Below, one piece after another: positions 16,691-25,841 of a DNA stretch of 64,000 nt (positions within the stretch are counted from its first letter, which is position 1; each line of letters opens with the position of its first letter). The translations under genes and the position numbers were made by a program. The notes beneath the pieces are model-generated. The model saw only the letters and a program-made list of their open reading frames with translations. It did not search any database and was not told the DNA's origin. The stretch is from Actinoplanes sandaracinus (GTDB taxonomy: Bacteria > Actinomycetota > Actinomycetes > Mycobacteriales > Micromonosporaceae): assembly GCF_030009775.1 (NCBI RefSeq), contig NZ_JASCTH010000020.1, positions 124,001-188,000 of the forward strand, read 5' to 3'.

Positions 16691-17765
16691 CACCACTGCG
16701 AACCCCGCCGTCGACGAAGCCCGCGCCGAGGCCTTCGTCGGACAACTGATCACCGACTTCGCCGGGGCGGCCAGCACCGCGATGACCGTTCTCGGCGACC
16801 GGCTCGGCCTGTTCCGGGCGATGACCGGCGCCGGCCCGGTGACCGCGGCCGAGCTGGCCGCCACCACCGGCCTCAATCCCCGGTTGGTCACCGAGTGGCT
16901 GCGCCAGGTCGCCGTCTCGGGTTACGTCACCGCCGACTCCGGCCGCTTCGAGCTGCCGCTGGAACACGCGCTCGCCCTCTCGGTGGTGGATTCGCCGGCC
17001 TACCTGGTCGCGGCGAGCGAGATCATCACCGGGTACTTCCTGTCGCTGGACCACTTGGAGACGGCGTTCCGCGGCGACGGCGGGCTCTCCGGGGACGAGG
17101 TGCCGGGGTGCACCTACCACGGCATCGAACGGTACTTCCGGACCGCGTACGTCAACCAGCTCGCCCAGGTCTGGTTCCCGGCCGTCCCCGGGCTGGTCGC
17201 GAAGCTCGCCGCCGGCGCCCGGGTCGCCGACGTGGGCTGCGGGCACGGCTTCGCCGACCTGCTGATCGGGCGCACCTGGCCGGCGTCGTCGGTCGCCGGG
17301 TTCGACCTGCACGAGCCGTCGATCGCCACCGCCCGGGCCCGTGCCATCGAGGCGGGCAGCCCGGCGAACGTCTCCTTCCATGTCGCCGACTCGGCCTCGG
17401 TCGGCGGGCACGGCCCGTTCGACGTGGTGGTCTACTTCGACGCGCTGCACGACCTCGGCGACCCGGCGGCGGCGCTGAAGGCGGCCTATGACGCGCTCAC
17501 CCCGGGTGGTGTGGTGGTCGCGGTGGAGCCGTGGTCGGCCGACGACTGGACCGCCACGATCGGCATGCCGATCACCCGCATCGGGTACGCGTCGTCGACC
17601 GCTCTCTGCACGCCGGGTTCGCTGGCCCAGCCCGGCGCGTACGGGCTGGGCACGCTGGGCGGCCCGGCCGCGCGCCTGCGGCTGCTCGCGGAGGCCGGAT
17701 TCGCGAACCCGGTCCTGGCCGCCGACACCGGGTTCAACCTGGTGGTCGCCGCGACGAAAGCCTGA
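16683..17765 (+). CDS. SAM-dependent methyltransferase with N-terminal winged-helix dimerisation domain
   Basis: A 360-residue methyltransferase. The N-terminal helical domain (LGDRLGLFRAM...AAELAATTGLNPRLVTEWLR) is the winged-helix dimerisation part seen in O-methyltransferases and related MTases. The catalytic Rossmann domain has motif I ARVADVGCGHGFADLLIG, motif II VAGFDLHEPSI, and a DVVVYFDALHDLGDP post-motif. Relatives modify small molecules, which suits a gene coupled to a SARP regulator. The ATG at 16683 overlaps the regulator stop by 8 bp; a GTG at 16674 is possible. It converges with the VanW-family gene 28 bp away. Confidence 0.85.
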   Translation: MTDTTANPAVDEARAEAFVGQLITDFAGAASTAMTVLGDRLGLFRAMTGAGPVTAAELAATTGLNPRLVTEWLRQVAVSGYVTADSGRFELPLEHALALSVVDSPAYLVAASEIITGYFLSLDHLETAFRGDGGLSGDEVPGCTYHGIERYFRTAYVNQLAQVWFPAVPGLVAKLAAGARVADVGCGHGFADLLIGRTWPASSVAGFDLHEPSIATARARAIEAGSPANVSFHVADSASVGGHGPFDVVVYFDALHDLGDPAAALKAAYDALTPGGVVVAVEPWSADDWTATIGMPITRIGYASSTALCTPGSLAQPGAYGLGTLGGPAARLRLLAEAGFANPVLAADTGFNLVVAATKA

Positions 17766-17793
17766 TCCGCCCCGCGCGCGGGCGGCCGGGACT

Positions 17794-19578
17794 CTATGCG
17801 GCCGGGGCCTCGCCGCAGATGAAGCGCGGCTCCGGGTCGTACTTCCAGGTGAACTTCTCCCGCTTGACGACCTTGCCGCCGGAGTGGAACAGCCGGAACG
17901 CGTCCTGGGTGAAGCCGATCAGGCCGCCGGTGGCGATGCATTTCGGCCCGGCCGGCTTGGTGATCGTCGGCGGTGAGGTGATGTTGCGCCGCGCGCTCCA
18001 CTCGGTGGTCACCTTGTCCCACACCTTGGTGCTCCACATCGACACGGTGATCGAGTTGCTGGTGTACGCCGTGTCGATGAGGACACCGTGCGGGCTGTCG
18101 TTCTTGAACTTGAAGTCCAGGTCGGGCCAGAAGATCGTGGACTCGATCACCGCCGGATAGCGGTCGAAGTAGTACGAGTGCGGTTTGTGCTCGACGTCCT
18201 GCAGGCCGGCGTAGTAGCTGGCGTTGAACAGGGTCGTGGTGAACTGCGAGACGCCTCCGCCGACGCCCGGCTGGAGGTTTCCACCGACGATCACCGGGGC
18301 GTCCTTGTAGCCCTGGGCGTAGCCGCGCTCGCCGGTGTGCTTGTTCAGCGAGAACGTCTTGCCGGGCAGCACCAGCGCGCCGCGCACCTGCTTGGCCGCC
18401 GTCACGATGTTCTGGCTGCGCGGCGACGACAGCCCGCCGGTGAACTTGGTGGTGAAGGTCGACACCTTCTCCTTGACCCCGAGCTTCTCCAGCTCGGCGG
18501 CGCCGATGGCGGGCGCGGTGGTGGTCAGGGTGGCCGCGACCGTCCGGCTGTCGCCGCTCTGCGCGGCGGTCAGCAGTTGCGGCGCGAGCCCGGCCAGGTC
18601 GAGTCCCGTCCCGGCGGCGCCCTCGATGATCTTCGGTTTGCCGCCGGCGAAGGTGAACGACGCGTCCTTCGCGGGCGCCTCGATCTCGGCGAGTCGTGGG
18701 GCGACCGCGGCGCGCAGCTTCTTCGGGTCGATCCGCGGCTCGATCAGCCCGGCCTTGTCCGCGGTCAGCACCAGGCTCTTCGCGATCGCGGCCGGCGGGA
18801 CGGTCAGCGTGCCCTTCTCCGAGGTGATCGTCAGCGGGGCGGCCACCGCCGGGCGGGCGACCGTCTCGACCAGGCGGTCGACCTGTTCCGCGGTGGTCGT
18901 CGCGCGCGACTCGACGAGCGGGACGGTCACCGGTTTCCCGGACAGCCAGCCGGCCTTCACCGCCTCGGCGGAGCTTCGCGGGTCGAGGCCGCGGCCCGGC
19001 TCCGGATGGACCGCCTTCGGGGTGAGGCCGGTGAAGACGACCGCGGGGGGTTTCATCGCGGTGCCGACCTCGCCGACGCCCTTGCGCAGGGCGGCGTCGA
19101 GCAGGTCGGCGTCGACGGCGACGACCGGGGCGACCGCCCGGGAGCCGAACAGGGCGGGCCGGCCCTCCGCCGCGGCGTCGACGGTGGCGTCCACGTCGAC
19201 GACCAGGCCGACGTCGGCCGGGCGGAGTTTCGTGCCCTTGCCCTCGACCTGTACCTCGACGTCGGCGGTCACGGAGGGGGAGGCGGCGAGGTGGGCGCGC
19301 AGCGCGGCGGAGGCCTCGGACCGGGTCAGCCCGCCGAGGTCCACGCCGAGCACGGTGACTCCGCGGGGGACATCACCTTTCAGGGCCCAGGTGACCGCGG
19401 TGCCGGCGCCGGCGGCCAGCACCAGCACGGTGAGGCCGGCGATCACCAGCCGGCGGCGGCTGCGCCGGACGGGAGGCGGGGGCGGGGACTCCACGAGCGG
19501 AACCTCGACGTCGTCGTGCGTGGGCGAGGCCTGCTGCGGCAACCGCACGGTCGGTTGGCGGTCACTGGCAGTGGTCAC
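17794..19578 (-). CDS. VanW-family envelope protein with YoaR-like putative peptidoglycan-binding domains
   Basis: A 594-residue single-pass membrane protein. It has a cytosolic Pro-rich N-terminus, a TM helix (RRLVIAGLTVLVLAAGAGTAV), and then repeated putative peptidoglycan-binding (PG_binding_4/YoaR-like) domains, marked by GVTVLGVDLGGLTRSEA and a second DP-K-LRAAV block. The C-terminal VanW domain runs from about residue 385, with SPRSQNIVTAAKQVRGALV, GGGVSQFTTTLFNA and the GYAQGYKDAPVI region. VanW itself has no proven reaction, but the family lies at the cell wall. GTG start at 19578. It is followed by the convergent methyltransferase. Confidence 0.87.
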   Translation of the reverse strand: MTTASDRQPTVRLPQQASPTHDDVEVPLVESPPPPPVRRSRRRLVIAGLTVLVLAAGAGTAVTWALKGDVPRGVTVLGVDLGGLTRSEASAALRAHLAASPSVTADVEVQVEGKGTKLRPADVGLVVDVDATVDAAAEGRPALFGSRAVAPVVAVDADLLDAALRKGVGEVGTAMKPPAVVFTGLTPKAVHPEPGRGLDPRSSAEAVKAGWLSGKPVTVPLVESRATTTAEQVDRLVETVARPAVAAPLTITSEKGTLTVPPAAIAKSLVLTADKAGLIEPRIDPKKLRAAVAPRLAEIEAPAKDASFTFAGGKPKIIEGAAGTGLDLAGLAPQLLTAAQSGDSRTVAATLTTTAPAIGAAELEKLGVKEKVSTFTTKFTGGLSSPRSQNIVTAAKQVRGALVLPGKTFSLNKHTGERGYAQGYKDAPVIVGGNLQPGVGGGVSQFTTTLFNASYYAGLQDVEHKPHSYYFDRYPAVIESTIFWPDLDFKFKNDSPHGVLIDTAYTSNSITVSMWSTKVWDKVTTEWSARRNITSPPTITKPAGPKCIATGGLIGFTQDAFRLFHSGGKVVKREKFTWKYDPEPRFICGEAPAA

Positions 19579-19685
19579 CGGTCATCCTTCCGGAATCGGC
19601 GCGCGGTACGTCCTGGGGGATGGACTACTGATCACGCCGCGGGCGTCGAATGTTAGTCGACGACGACGCCCGATGACCCGGCCCC

Positions 19686-21707
19686 TCAGACCCGCTGGCC
19701 GGTGCCGAGGGCGGTTCGTACGGTGTCCACCAGCCTGTCCCGATCGAACGGCTTGGCCAGGATGGTGGAGCCCGGCTCCAGGTTGTTGCCGTGCTCGTCG
19801 AAGAGCGACTCGGCGAACCCGGAGACGAACACCACACACAGGTCGGGCCGGCGCCCGGACGCGATCCGGGCCAGCTGGCGTCCGTCCATGCCGGGCATCA
19901 CCACATCGGTGACCAGGGCGGCCACCTCGCCGCCGTGCCGTTCCAGCAGCCGCAGCGCCTCGGCCGCGTCGGGCGCGGTGAGCACCCGGTATCCGGCGCC
20001 GCTGAGGATCCGGGCGGTCACCTGGAGCACCGCCTCCTCGTCGTCGACCAGCAGCAGGGTCTCCCCGCCGGCCGAGTGCCGCTCCGGGGCCTTCGGCGGG
20101 GCCGGGGCCGGGGGCGCGCTGTCGGCGATGGCCGGCAGGGTGAAGTTCGCGGTGGTGCCCTGTCCCTCACGGGAGGTGAGGGTGAGCTGGCCGCCGGCCT
20201 GGCTGACGATGCCGTGCGCGGTGGAGAGCCCGAGCCCGACCGTGCCGGTGGTGGACTTGGTGCTGAAGAACGGGTCGAAGGCCCGGTCCAGCACGTCCTG
20301 CGGCATGCCGGCGCCGACGTCGTGGACGCCGACCACGACCCGGCCGTCCTCCACCGACGTGCGGATCGTGACGGTGCCGCCCTCCGGCATCGCCTCCCCG
20401 CTGTTGCGGACGAGGTTGTGCAGCGCCCGGGCGAGCTGGGACGGGTCGGCCTTCACCTTCGGCAGGCCGGGGGCGAGGTCCAGGACCAGCTCGCTGCCCC
20501 GGCCGACGGCGGAGGCCAGCGAGCCGGCGCAGTCGCGCAGCAGCGCGTTCATGTCGACCTCGGCGGGCTGGTTGACCTCGCGGCGACCGAAGGCGAGCAG
20601 CTGCTGGGTCAGTGTCTGCGCGCGCTGGCCGCCCTTGATCACCTGGGCGAGGTCGCCGAGCAGCGCCTCCGCGACCTCCGCCGGGATGGTGCCGTCATCG
20701 CGGCCGTCGGTGATCGATTCCATGGCGAGATTCGTGTATCCGAGGATCGCGCCGAGGATGTTGTTGAAGTCGTGCGCGGTCCCGCCGGCCATCCGGCGCA
20801 GGCTGTCCATGCGCTCGGCGTCGCTGCGCCGGGCCTCGTCCTGCCGGAGCTCGGTCTCCTCGCGTAGTCGTTCCTCGGCCAGGGTCACGTCGGTCACGTC
20901 GTCGACCATGAGCACGCCGCCGGTCAGCCCGTCGTCCTCGTCGTGGGTCTGCCGCAGGTGCACCCGCAGCGACCGGACGGAGCCGTCGGACCGGGTGACC
21001 CGGTGGGTGAAGCGCAGTTCGGTGTCGTCGCCGGCGCCGTGCAGCAGCGCGAGCGCGGGTTCCTGGGCGGACCGCTCCAGACAGGCGAGCCAGCCGTGCC
21101 CGACGAGCTGGTCCATGGGCAGCCGGGTGATCTCGGCGAGACGCTCGTTGACGTAGTCGGCGACGCCGTGCCGGTCGATGATCCCGATCCCGACCGGCGA
21201 GGCGACGGCCATCGCCTCGAACCGGCGCTCGGTGTCGTGCAGGGCGCGGACCTTCTCGATCAGCTTGGCGTTGACCGCGTGCAGGTGCGCCTGGGCGAAG
21301 TCGTCGTCCGGGGTGATGCCGACGTCGATCGGGCCGCTCGCCAGCGCGGTGTCGATCGCGTCGAGCAGGGCGTCCGGGTCCTGTGAGCGCAGCACCACCT
21401 GGCTCACACCGCACGCCTCGGCGATCGGCCGGGTCTCCGGTTCCAGGTAGTTGGCGGTGTAGAAGATCACCGGAGCCTGGGCGGCCTCGCGGTCCGGATC
21501 GGCGCGCAGCCGGTGGACCAGTTCCAGGCCGTCGATGCCGGGCATCAGGACGTCCGAGACCACCACGTCGGGGTGGTGGGTGTGAGCGAGCCGGAGCGCG
21601 TCGGCCCCGTCGTGCGCCTCGATGACCTCGTGACCCCGGAAGCCGAGCAGCATGCGCACGATCTCCCGGTTGGCGGCCACGTCGTCAACGACCATCACTG
21701 TCGCCAC
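19686..21707 (-). CDS. Hybrid sensor histidine kinase: REC-PAS-HisKA-HATPase-REC
   Basis: A 673-residue cytosolic hybrid kinase. An N-terminal receiver (phosphoacceptor Asp ~52 in VVSDVLMPGIDG) is followed by a PAS domain (~155-290), a HisKA box with His ~312 in GTAHDFNNILG, a HATPase_c domain (LVRNSGEAMPEGG; DVGAGMPQDV; GTVGLGLSTAHGIV), and a C-terminal receiver (Asp ~601 in VTDVVMPGMDG). The H-box GTAHDFNN is the type found in soluble PAS kinases of this class. The start was set at GTG 21707, preceded by a good SD (AAGGGAG); the longer reading from 21776 lacks support. It has no own output domain, so the receivers probably pass phosphate on. It diverges from a second hybrid kinase. Confidence 0.88.
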   Translation of the reverse strand: MATVMVVDDVAANREIVRMLLGFRGHEVIEAHDGADALRLAHTHHPDVVVSDVLMPGIDGLELVHRLRADPDREAAQAPVIFYTANYLEPETRPIAEACGVSQVVLRSQDPDALLDAIDTALASGPIDVGITPDDDFAQAHLHAVNAKLIEKVRALHDTERRFEAMAVASPVGIGIIDRHGVADYVNERLAEITRLPMDQLVGHGWLACLERSAQEPALALLHGAGDDTELRFTHRVTRSDGSVRSLRVHLRQTHDEDDGLTGGVLMVDDVTDVTLAEERLREETELRQDEARRSDAERMDSLRRMAGGTAHDFNNILGAILGYTNLAMESITDGRDDGTIPAEVAEALLGDLAQVIKGGQRAQTLTQQLLAFGRREVNQPAEVDMNALLRDCAGSLASAVGRGSELVLDLAPGLPKVKADPSQLARALHNLVRNSGEAMPEGGTVTIRTSVEDGRVVVGVHDVGAGMPQDVLDRAFDPFFSTKSTTGTVGLGLSTAHGIVSQAGGQLTLTSREGQGTTANFTLPAIADSAPPAPAPPKAPERHSAGGETLLLVDDEEAVLQVTARILSGAGYRVLTAPDAAEALRLLERHGGEVAALVTDVVMPGMDGRQLARIASGRRPDLCVVFVSGFAESLFDEHGNNLEPGSTILAKPFDRDRLVDTVRTALGTGQRV

Positions 21708-21823
21708 GGGTGGCTCCCTTCGCGGCGAGGTTGGTGGTGCTATGTCCGTAATAAAGCTAAAGCAGATAAAGGTCACATGTACGTTGATGCTGAATCGGAT
21801 TCGGATCTGCGAAAGGACGGACC

Positions 21824-24634
21824 GTGCTGGTCAGGGCGGTGTCGCTGCTGTTCGGGGTGATCGCCGGCGTCGCCGTGGTGCTGGTGTCCCGCCGGGCGCA
21901 GCGGGCGACGGCCGAGGCCGGCCGGCGTTCGTCGGCTCTGGAGAACGCCCGCCTCGCCGCCATCGTGGAGGCCTCCCAGGACGCGATCATCAGCAAGGCC
22001 GCCGACGGCACGGTCCGGACCTGGAATCCGGGTGCCGAGCGTCTCTACGGATACACCGCCGAGGAGATGATCGGCAGCGACGTCACCCGGCTGTTGCCGC
22101 CCGACCGGCTCGGCGAGGAGCGTGAGCTGCTCGCCCGGGTGCGCAGCGGCCAGGCCCTCACCCGGTACGAGACCCGCCGCAAACGCAAGGACGGCACCAT
22201 CATCGAGGTGTCGCTGAGCATGGCGCCGATGCGTGGCGCCGACGATACCGTGATCGGCCTGTCCACCGTCGCGCACGACATCACCGACCGGGTCCGGGCC
22301 GATCAGCGCCGCCGGGCGGAGCGCGAACAGCTCCAAATGATCATGCAGGCGGCCAGCGACCCGTTCTTCACCATGGACGACTCCGGCGTGATCACCGAGT
22401 GGAACCGGCAGGCTGAGCACGTCTTCGGCTGGCCACGTGCGGAGATCCTCGGCCGTACCGTGACCGGTACCCTCCTTCCGGCGGTGTATGACGAAGCGCT
22501 GCGGCGGCTGCTCCACGGCCGGCTGGGATGGCTGCTGGACCGGCCCACCGAGATGATCGCGATCCACCGGGACGGCCGCCGGATCCCGGTCGAGCTCACC
22601 ATGTGGTGCATCCGGCACGGCGGCGGCGCGCACTTCCACGGCTTCGTCCGGGACATCACCGCCCGTCTGGAGACCGAGCAGGCCCTGGCCGAGGCCCGCG
22701 ACCAGGCGATCGAGACGACCCGGCTGAAGTCGCAGTTCCTCGCCTCGATGAGCCACGAGATCCGGACCCCGATGAACGGCGTGATCGGCCTGACCGGCCT
22801 GCTGCTCGGCACGGACCTGGACGACCGCCAGCGCCGCTACGCCGAGGGCATCGGCGCGGCCGGGTCCGCGCTGCTCTCGGTGATCAACGACATCCTCGAC
22901 TTCTCCAAACTGGAGGCCGGCAAGGTGCTCCTGGAGGAGGTGAACTTCCAGGTCTGCCGGCTGATCGACGATGTGGTGGCGCTGGTCGCCCCGCCGGGCA
23001 CCAACGAGGCGCTGGAGGTCACCGGCAGATGTGACCCCGGGCTGCCCGCCACCGTCTGCGGCGACCCGGCCAAGCTGCGCCAGGTGCTGCTCAACCTGGC
23101 CGGCAACGCGGTCAAGTTCACCCCGGACGGGCGGGTCACCGTGACCGCCGTCCCGGACCCCGGGCACACCTGTGGATCGGACGCGGTGCCGATCCGGTTC
23201 GAGGTGCAGGACACCGGCATCGGCATCGACCGGCGCCAGCAGGAGGATCTCTTCGAGGCGTTCACCCAGGCCGACGCGGGCACCACCCGGCGGTTCGGCG
23301 GCACCGGGCTGGGCCTGGCCATCAGCCGTGACCTCGTCGAGTTGATGGGCGGGCGGATCGGGGTGCGCAGCGTGCCGGGACAGGGCAGCACGTTCTGGTT
23401 CACGGTCACGCTGCGCACCGCCCGGGAGGACCGGGACCTCTTCGACCGGCATCTGCTCGACGGTCTGCGGGTGCTCGTCGTGGACCGGGACGAGACCGAC
23501 CGCACCGTCCTCGCCGAACAGCTCAGCGCCTGGTCGATGGACGCGGTCGGGGTGGCCGACACGGTCGGCGCGGTCGCCGTGATGCGGGACGCGGCCGCCG
23601 CCGGCCGGCCGATCGACCTGCTCATCGTCGACCTGCGCACCGCGTCGCCGGACACCCAGGCGATCATTCCGCCCGGCTGTCCGGCGCCGAAGACCATCCT
23701 CCTCGCCGAGGACTCCCGCCACCTGCCCGGCGAACCCGACCCCGAGCGGGTGTCGGCCGCCTTCGCCAAGCCGCTGCGGCAGTCCCAGCTCTACGACGCC
23801 CTGATCGGGGTGCTCGGCGATCCGGGCGGCGACCGGGCGGCCGCCGCCACCTCGGAGAAGCCGCTGGGCCGTGGACACCTGCTGGTGGTGGAGGACAACG
23901 ACATCAACCGCATGGTCGCGCTCGGCATCCTGGCGAACCTCGGCTACAGCGCCGACGTGGCGGTCAACGGCCGGGAGGCGGTCGAGTCCGCCGCCCGCCG
24001 GGACTACCAGGCGATCTTCATGGACTGTCTGATGCCGGAGATGGACGGTTACGCGGCCACCGCCGAGATCCGCCGCCGCGAGCCGGCCGGGCGGCACGTG
24101 CCGATCATCGCGCTGACCGCCAGCGCCCTCGCCGAGGACCGGGCCCGTTGCCTGGCCGCAGGCATGGACGAGCACATCGCCAAGCCGCTCATCCCGGCCG
24201 ACGTGGCCCGGGTGCTGGAGCGCTGGATCGCGGTCCCGCCGCCCGAGCTCGCCGTGGTGGTGAAGGAGATGGAGCGGCGCCTGGACCAGTTGCGCGGCCC
24301 CGACCCGGCGGCCACCGCGAGCGCCCTGGCGGGGCTGCTCGGCACCCTGTCGGGGAAGATCCCGGAGCACCTCGACCGGATGCAGCAGGCCCTCGCCTTC
24401 TCCGACGCCGACCTGCTGCGCTCCGAGTCGCACCAGCTCATGGGTGTGCTGGCGAACCTGGGGGCGGGCGCGGCGACGGCTGCCTGCGGGCGGATCGAGG
24501 CCGACGCACGCGCCGGCGACCTGGACGCCGCCGTGGCGGCCTACACCACCGCCCGCCCACTGATCATGATGGCCCGGGACGCGGCGGATCAGATCCGCCG
24601 CACCCCGGTGGGAGCGGACGTGGTCTCGTCGTAG
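21824..24634 (+). CDS. Membrane-anchored hybrid histidine kinase: PAS-PAS-HisKA-HATPase-REC-REC-HPt
   Basis: A 936-residue phosphorelay kinase. A short N-terminal TM helix (VLVRAVSLLFGVIAGVAVVL) precedes two PAS domains (~45-165 and ~170-290; GYTAEEMIG, then WNRQAEHVFGWPRAEILG). HisKA has His ~311 in MSHEIRTPMNG, and HATPase_c shows NLAGNAVKF and GGTGLGLAIS. A first receiver is degenerate (Asp ~603 in VDLRTAS); the second is canonical (Asp ~734 in FMDCLMPEMDGYAAT). A C-terminal HPt domain has His ~870 in SHQLMGVLANLGA, where the usual Lys after the His is Met. The layout is a self-contained BarA/ArcB-like relay. GTG start at 21824; it converges with the TerC gene. Confidence 0.9.
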   Translation: MLVRAVSLLFGVIAGVAVVLVSRRAQRATAEAGRRSSALENARLAAIVEASQDAIISKAADGTVRTWNPGAERLYGYTAEEMIGSDVTRLLPPDRLGEERELLARVRSGQALTRYETRRKRKDGTIIEVSLSMAPMRGADDTVIGLSTVAHDITDRVRADQRRRAEREQLQMIMQAASDPFFTMDDSGVITEWNRQAEHVFGWPRAEILGRTVTGTLLPAVYDEALRRLLHGRLGWLLDRPTEMIAIHRDGRRIPVELTMWCIRHGGGAHFHGFVRDITARLETEQALAEARDQAIETTRLKSQFLASMSHEIRTPMNGVIGLTGLLLGTDLDDRQRRYAEGIGAAGSALLSVINDILDFSKLEAGKVLLEEVNFQVCRLIDDVVALVAPPGTNEALEVTGRCDPGLPATVCGDPAKLRQVLLNLAGNAVKFTPDGRVTVTAVPDPGHTCGSDAVPIRFEVQDTGIGIDRRQQEDLFEAFTQADAGTTRRFGGTGLGLAISRDLVELMGGRIGVRSVPGQGSTFWFTVTLRTAREDRDLFDRHLLDGLRVLVVDRDETDRTVLAEQLSAWSMDAVGVADTVGAVAVMRDAAAAGRPIDLLIVDLRTASPDTQAIIPPGCPAPKTILLAEDSRHLPGEPDPERVSAAFAKPLRQSQLYDALIGVLGDPGGDRAAAATSEKPLGRGHLLVVEDNDINRMVALGILANLGYSADVAVNGREAVESAARRDYQAIFMDCLMPEMDGYAATAEIRRREPAGRHVPIIALTASALAEDRARCLAAGMDEHIAKPLIPADVARVLERWIAVPPPELAVVVKEMERRLDQLRGPDPAATASALAGLLGTLSGKIPEHLDRMQQALAFSDADLLRSESHQLMGVLANLGAGAATAACGRIEADARAGDLDAAVAAYTTARPLIMMARDAADQIRRTPVGADVVSS

Positions 24635-24653
24635 CGCCGGCCGCCGGCGCTGT

Positions 24654-25625
24654 TCACGTGGTGACGCGGTCCTTGCGGTCGGCACGGAGGCTGGTCGCGG
24701 TAACGGTGACCAGAGTGGCCGCGATGACCGCCAGCGACGCGTCGGTGGGGATGTCCGGCACGCTCTCCCACACGCTGTGCGCCCAGTGCAGCACCAGCTT
24801 CACGCCGATGAACGCCAGGATCACGGCGAGGCCGTGGTTGAGATGACGCAACCGGTCGAGCACGTTGTGCAGCACGAAGTACAGGGCCCGCAGACCCAGC
24901 AGGGCGAACGCGTTCGTCGCGAACACCAGGTACGGGTCCTCGGTCACCCCGTAGACGGCCGGCACCGAGTCGACCGCGAACACCACGTCGGTCATGAACA
25001 CCGCGACCACGACCAGCGCGAGCGGGGTCAGCGCGCGACGGCCGTCCCGCACCACCGACAGCCTCCCGCCGTGATACTCCCCGGTCACCGGCATCAGCCG
25101 CCGCATCAGCCGGACACTGCGCATCCGGTCGACGTCGACGCGGTACTCCTCGGCCCGCATCGCCTCCCGCAGCACCTTCCCCGCGGTCAGCAGCAACACC
25201 GCCCCGAACAACAGGAACGCCCACGTGCCGCTGTGCAGGACCGCCGCCCCGGCGGCGATGAAGATCGCCCGCAGGACCAGGGCGCCGGCGATGCCGTAGA
25301 GCAGCACCCGTTGTGCCAGTCGCGGCGGCACCGCGAACGCGGCCAGCAACAGCATGAAGACGAACAGGTTGTCGACCGACAGCGCCTTCTCCACCACGTA
25401 CCCGGTGTAGAAGTCCATGGCGGGCCGGTGGCCGTACCGATGCCAGATCAGGGCCCCGAACGCGGCCGGAAGCGCCAGATAGAACAGTGACCAGCCGACC
25501 GCCTCGCGCATCGCCACGTCGTGCGGGCGGCGCGTGATAGCGAAGTCGGTGGCGAGCAGGACCAGCAGCACAGCGACCGAAATCGCCCATAGCTGCGCGG
25601 ACGCGATGGATGGCAGATCGAGCAC
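24654..25625 (-). CDS. TerC family membrane protein (probable Mn2+ exporter)
   Basis: A 323-residue TerC protein with about eight TM helices. Family signatures are EKALSVDNLFVFMLLL and the matching acidic motif VVFAVDSVPAVYGVTED in the second half, both supplying membrane Asp/Glu residues for metal binding, then TNAFALLGLRALYFVL. TerC-type proteins including Alx act in manganese export. The start is likely GTG 25625, which has an SD (GAGGGGG) 4 nt upstream; ATG 25649 lies inside the loop of the switching hairpin. It is preceded by a yybP-ykoY riboswitch and converges with the hybrid kinase gene. Confidence 0.9.
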   Translation of the reverse strand: MLDLPSIASAQLWAISVAVLLVLLATDFAITRRPHDVAMREAVGWSLFYLALPAAFGALIWHRYGHRPAMDFYTGYVVEKALSVDNLFVFMLLLAAFAVPPRLAQRVLLYGIAGALVLRAIFIAAGAAVLHSGTWAFLLFGAVLLLTAGKVLREAMRAEEYRVDVDRMRSVRLMRRLMPVTGEYHGGRLSVVRDGRRALTPLALVVVAVFMTDVVFAVDSVPAVYGVTEDPYLVFATNAFALLGLRALYFVLHNVLDRLRHLNHGLAVILAFIGVKLVLHWAHSVWESVPDIPTDASLAVIAATLVTVTATSLRADRKDRVTT

Positions 25626-25632
25626 GGAGCCC

Positions 25633-25768
25633 CCTCGGACACGAGTCATCGTCCGAGGTCTCCCTCACCCGCCGCAGGCTGACGAACCCCCGCCGGAGGG
25701 CGAACGCACGAGGGCACATCGGGTGCCCGTGGTGACCGCCACGTCCTCGCGGAGGTACTCCCCTCGCC
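25633..25768 (-). promoter_or_regulatory. yybP-ykoY Mn2+ riboswitch with SD-sequestering hairpin upstream of TerC
   Basis: Read on the minus strand, the region begins with GCGAGGGGAGTA (GGGGAGTA at 25763-25756), the invariant 5' block of the yybP-ykoY aptamer. It ends its core with TGAGGGAGACCTC (around 25669-25655), matching the conserved 3' AGACCU block. Between lie hairpins and a CGTCA segment. Directly downstream, arms 25651-25658 and 25633-25640 form a perfect 8-bp stem that overlaps the SD of TerC, suggesting translational control. The family binds Mn2+ and commonly controls terC/mntP/alx genes. The loop structure was matched by eye, not by a covariance search. Confidence 0.75.
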
Positions 25769-25841
25769 CGACAGGATATGCAGCCCGCGCTCCCAGAGCC
25801 ACCCGCGCTCCCCGGGGGCCATGGCCGGCGTCGCCGACGGC

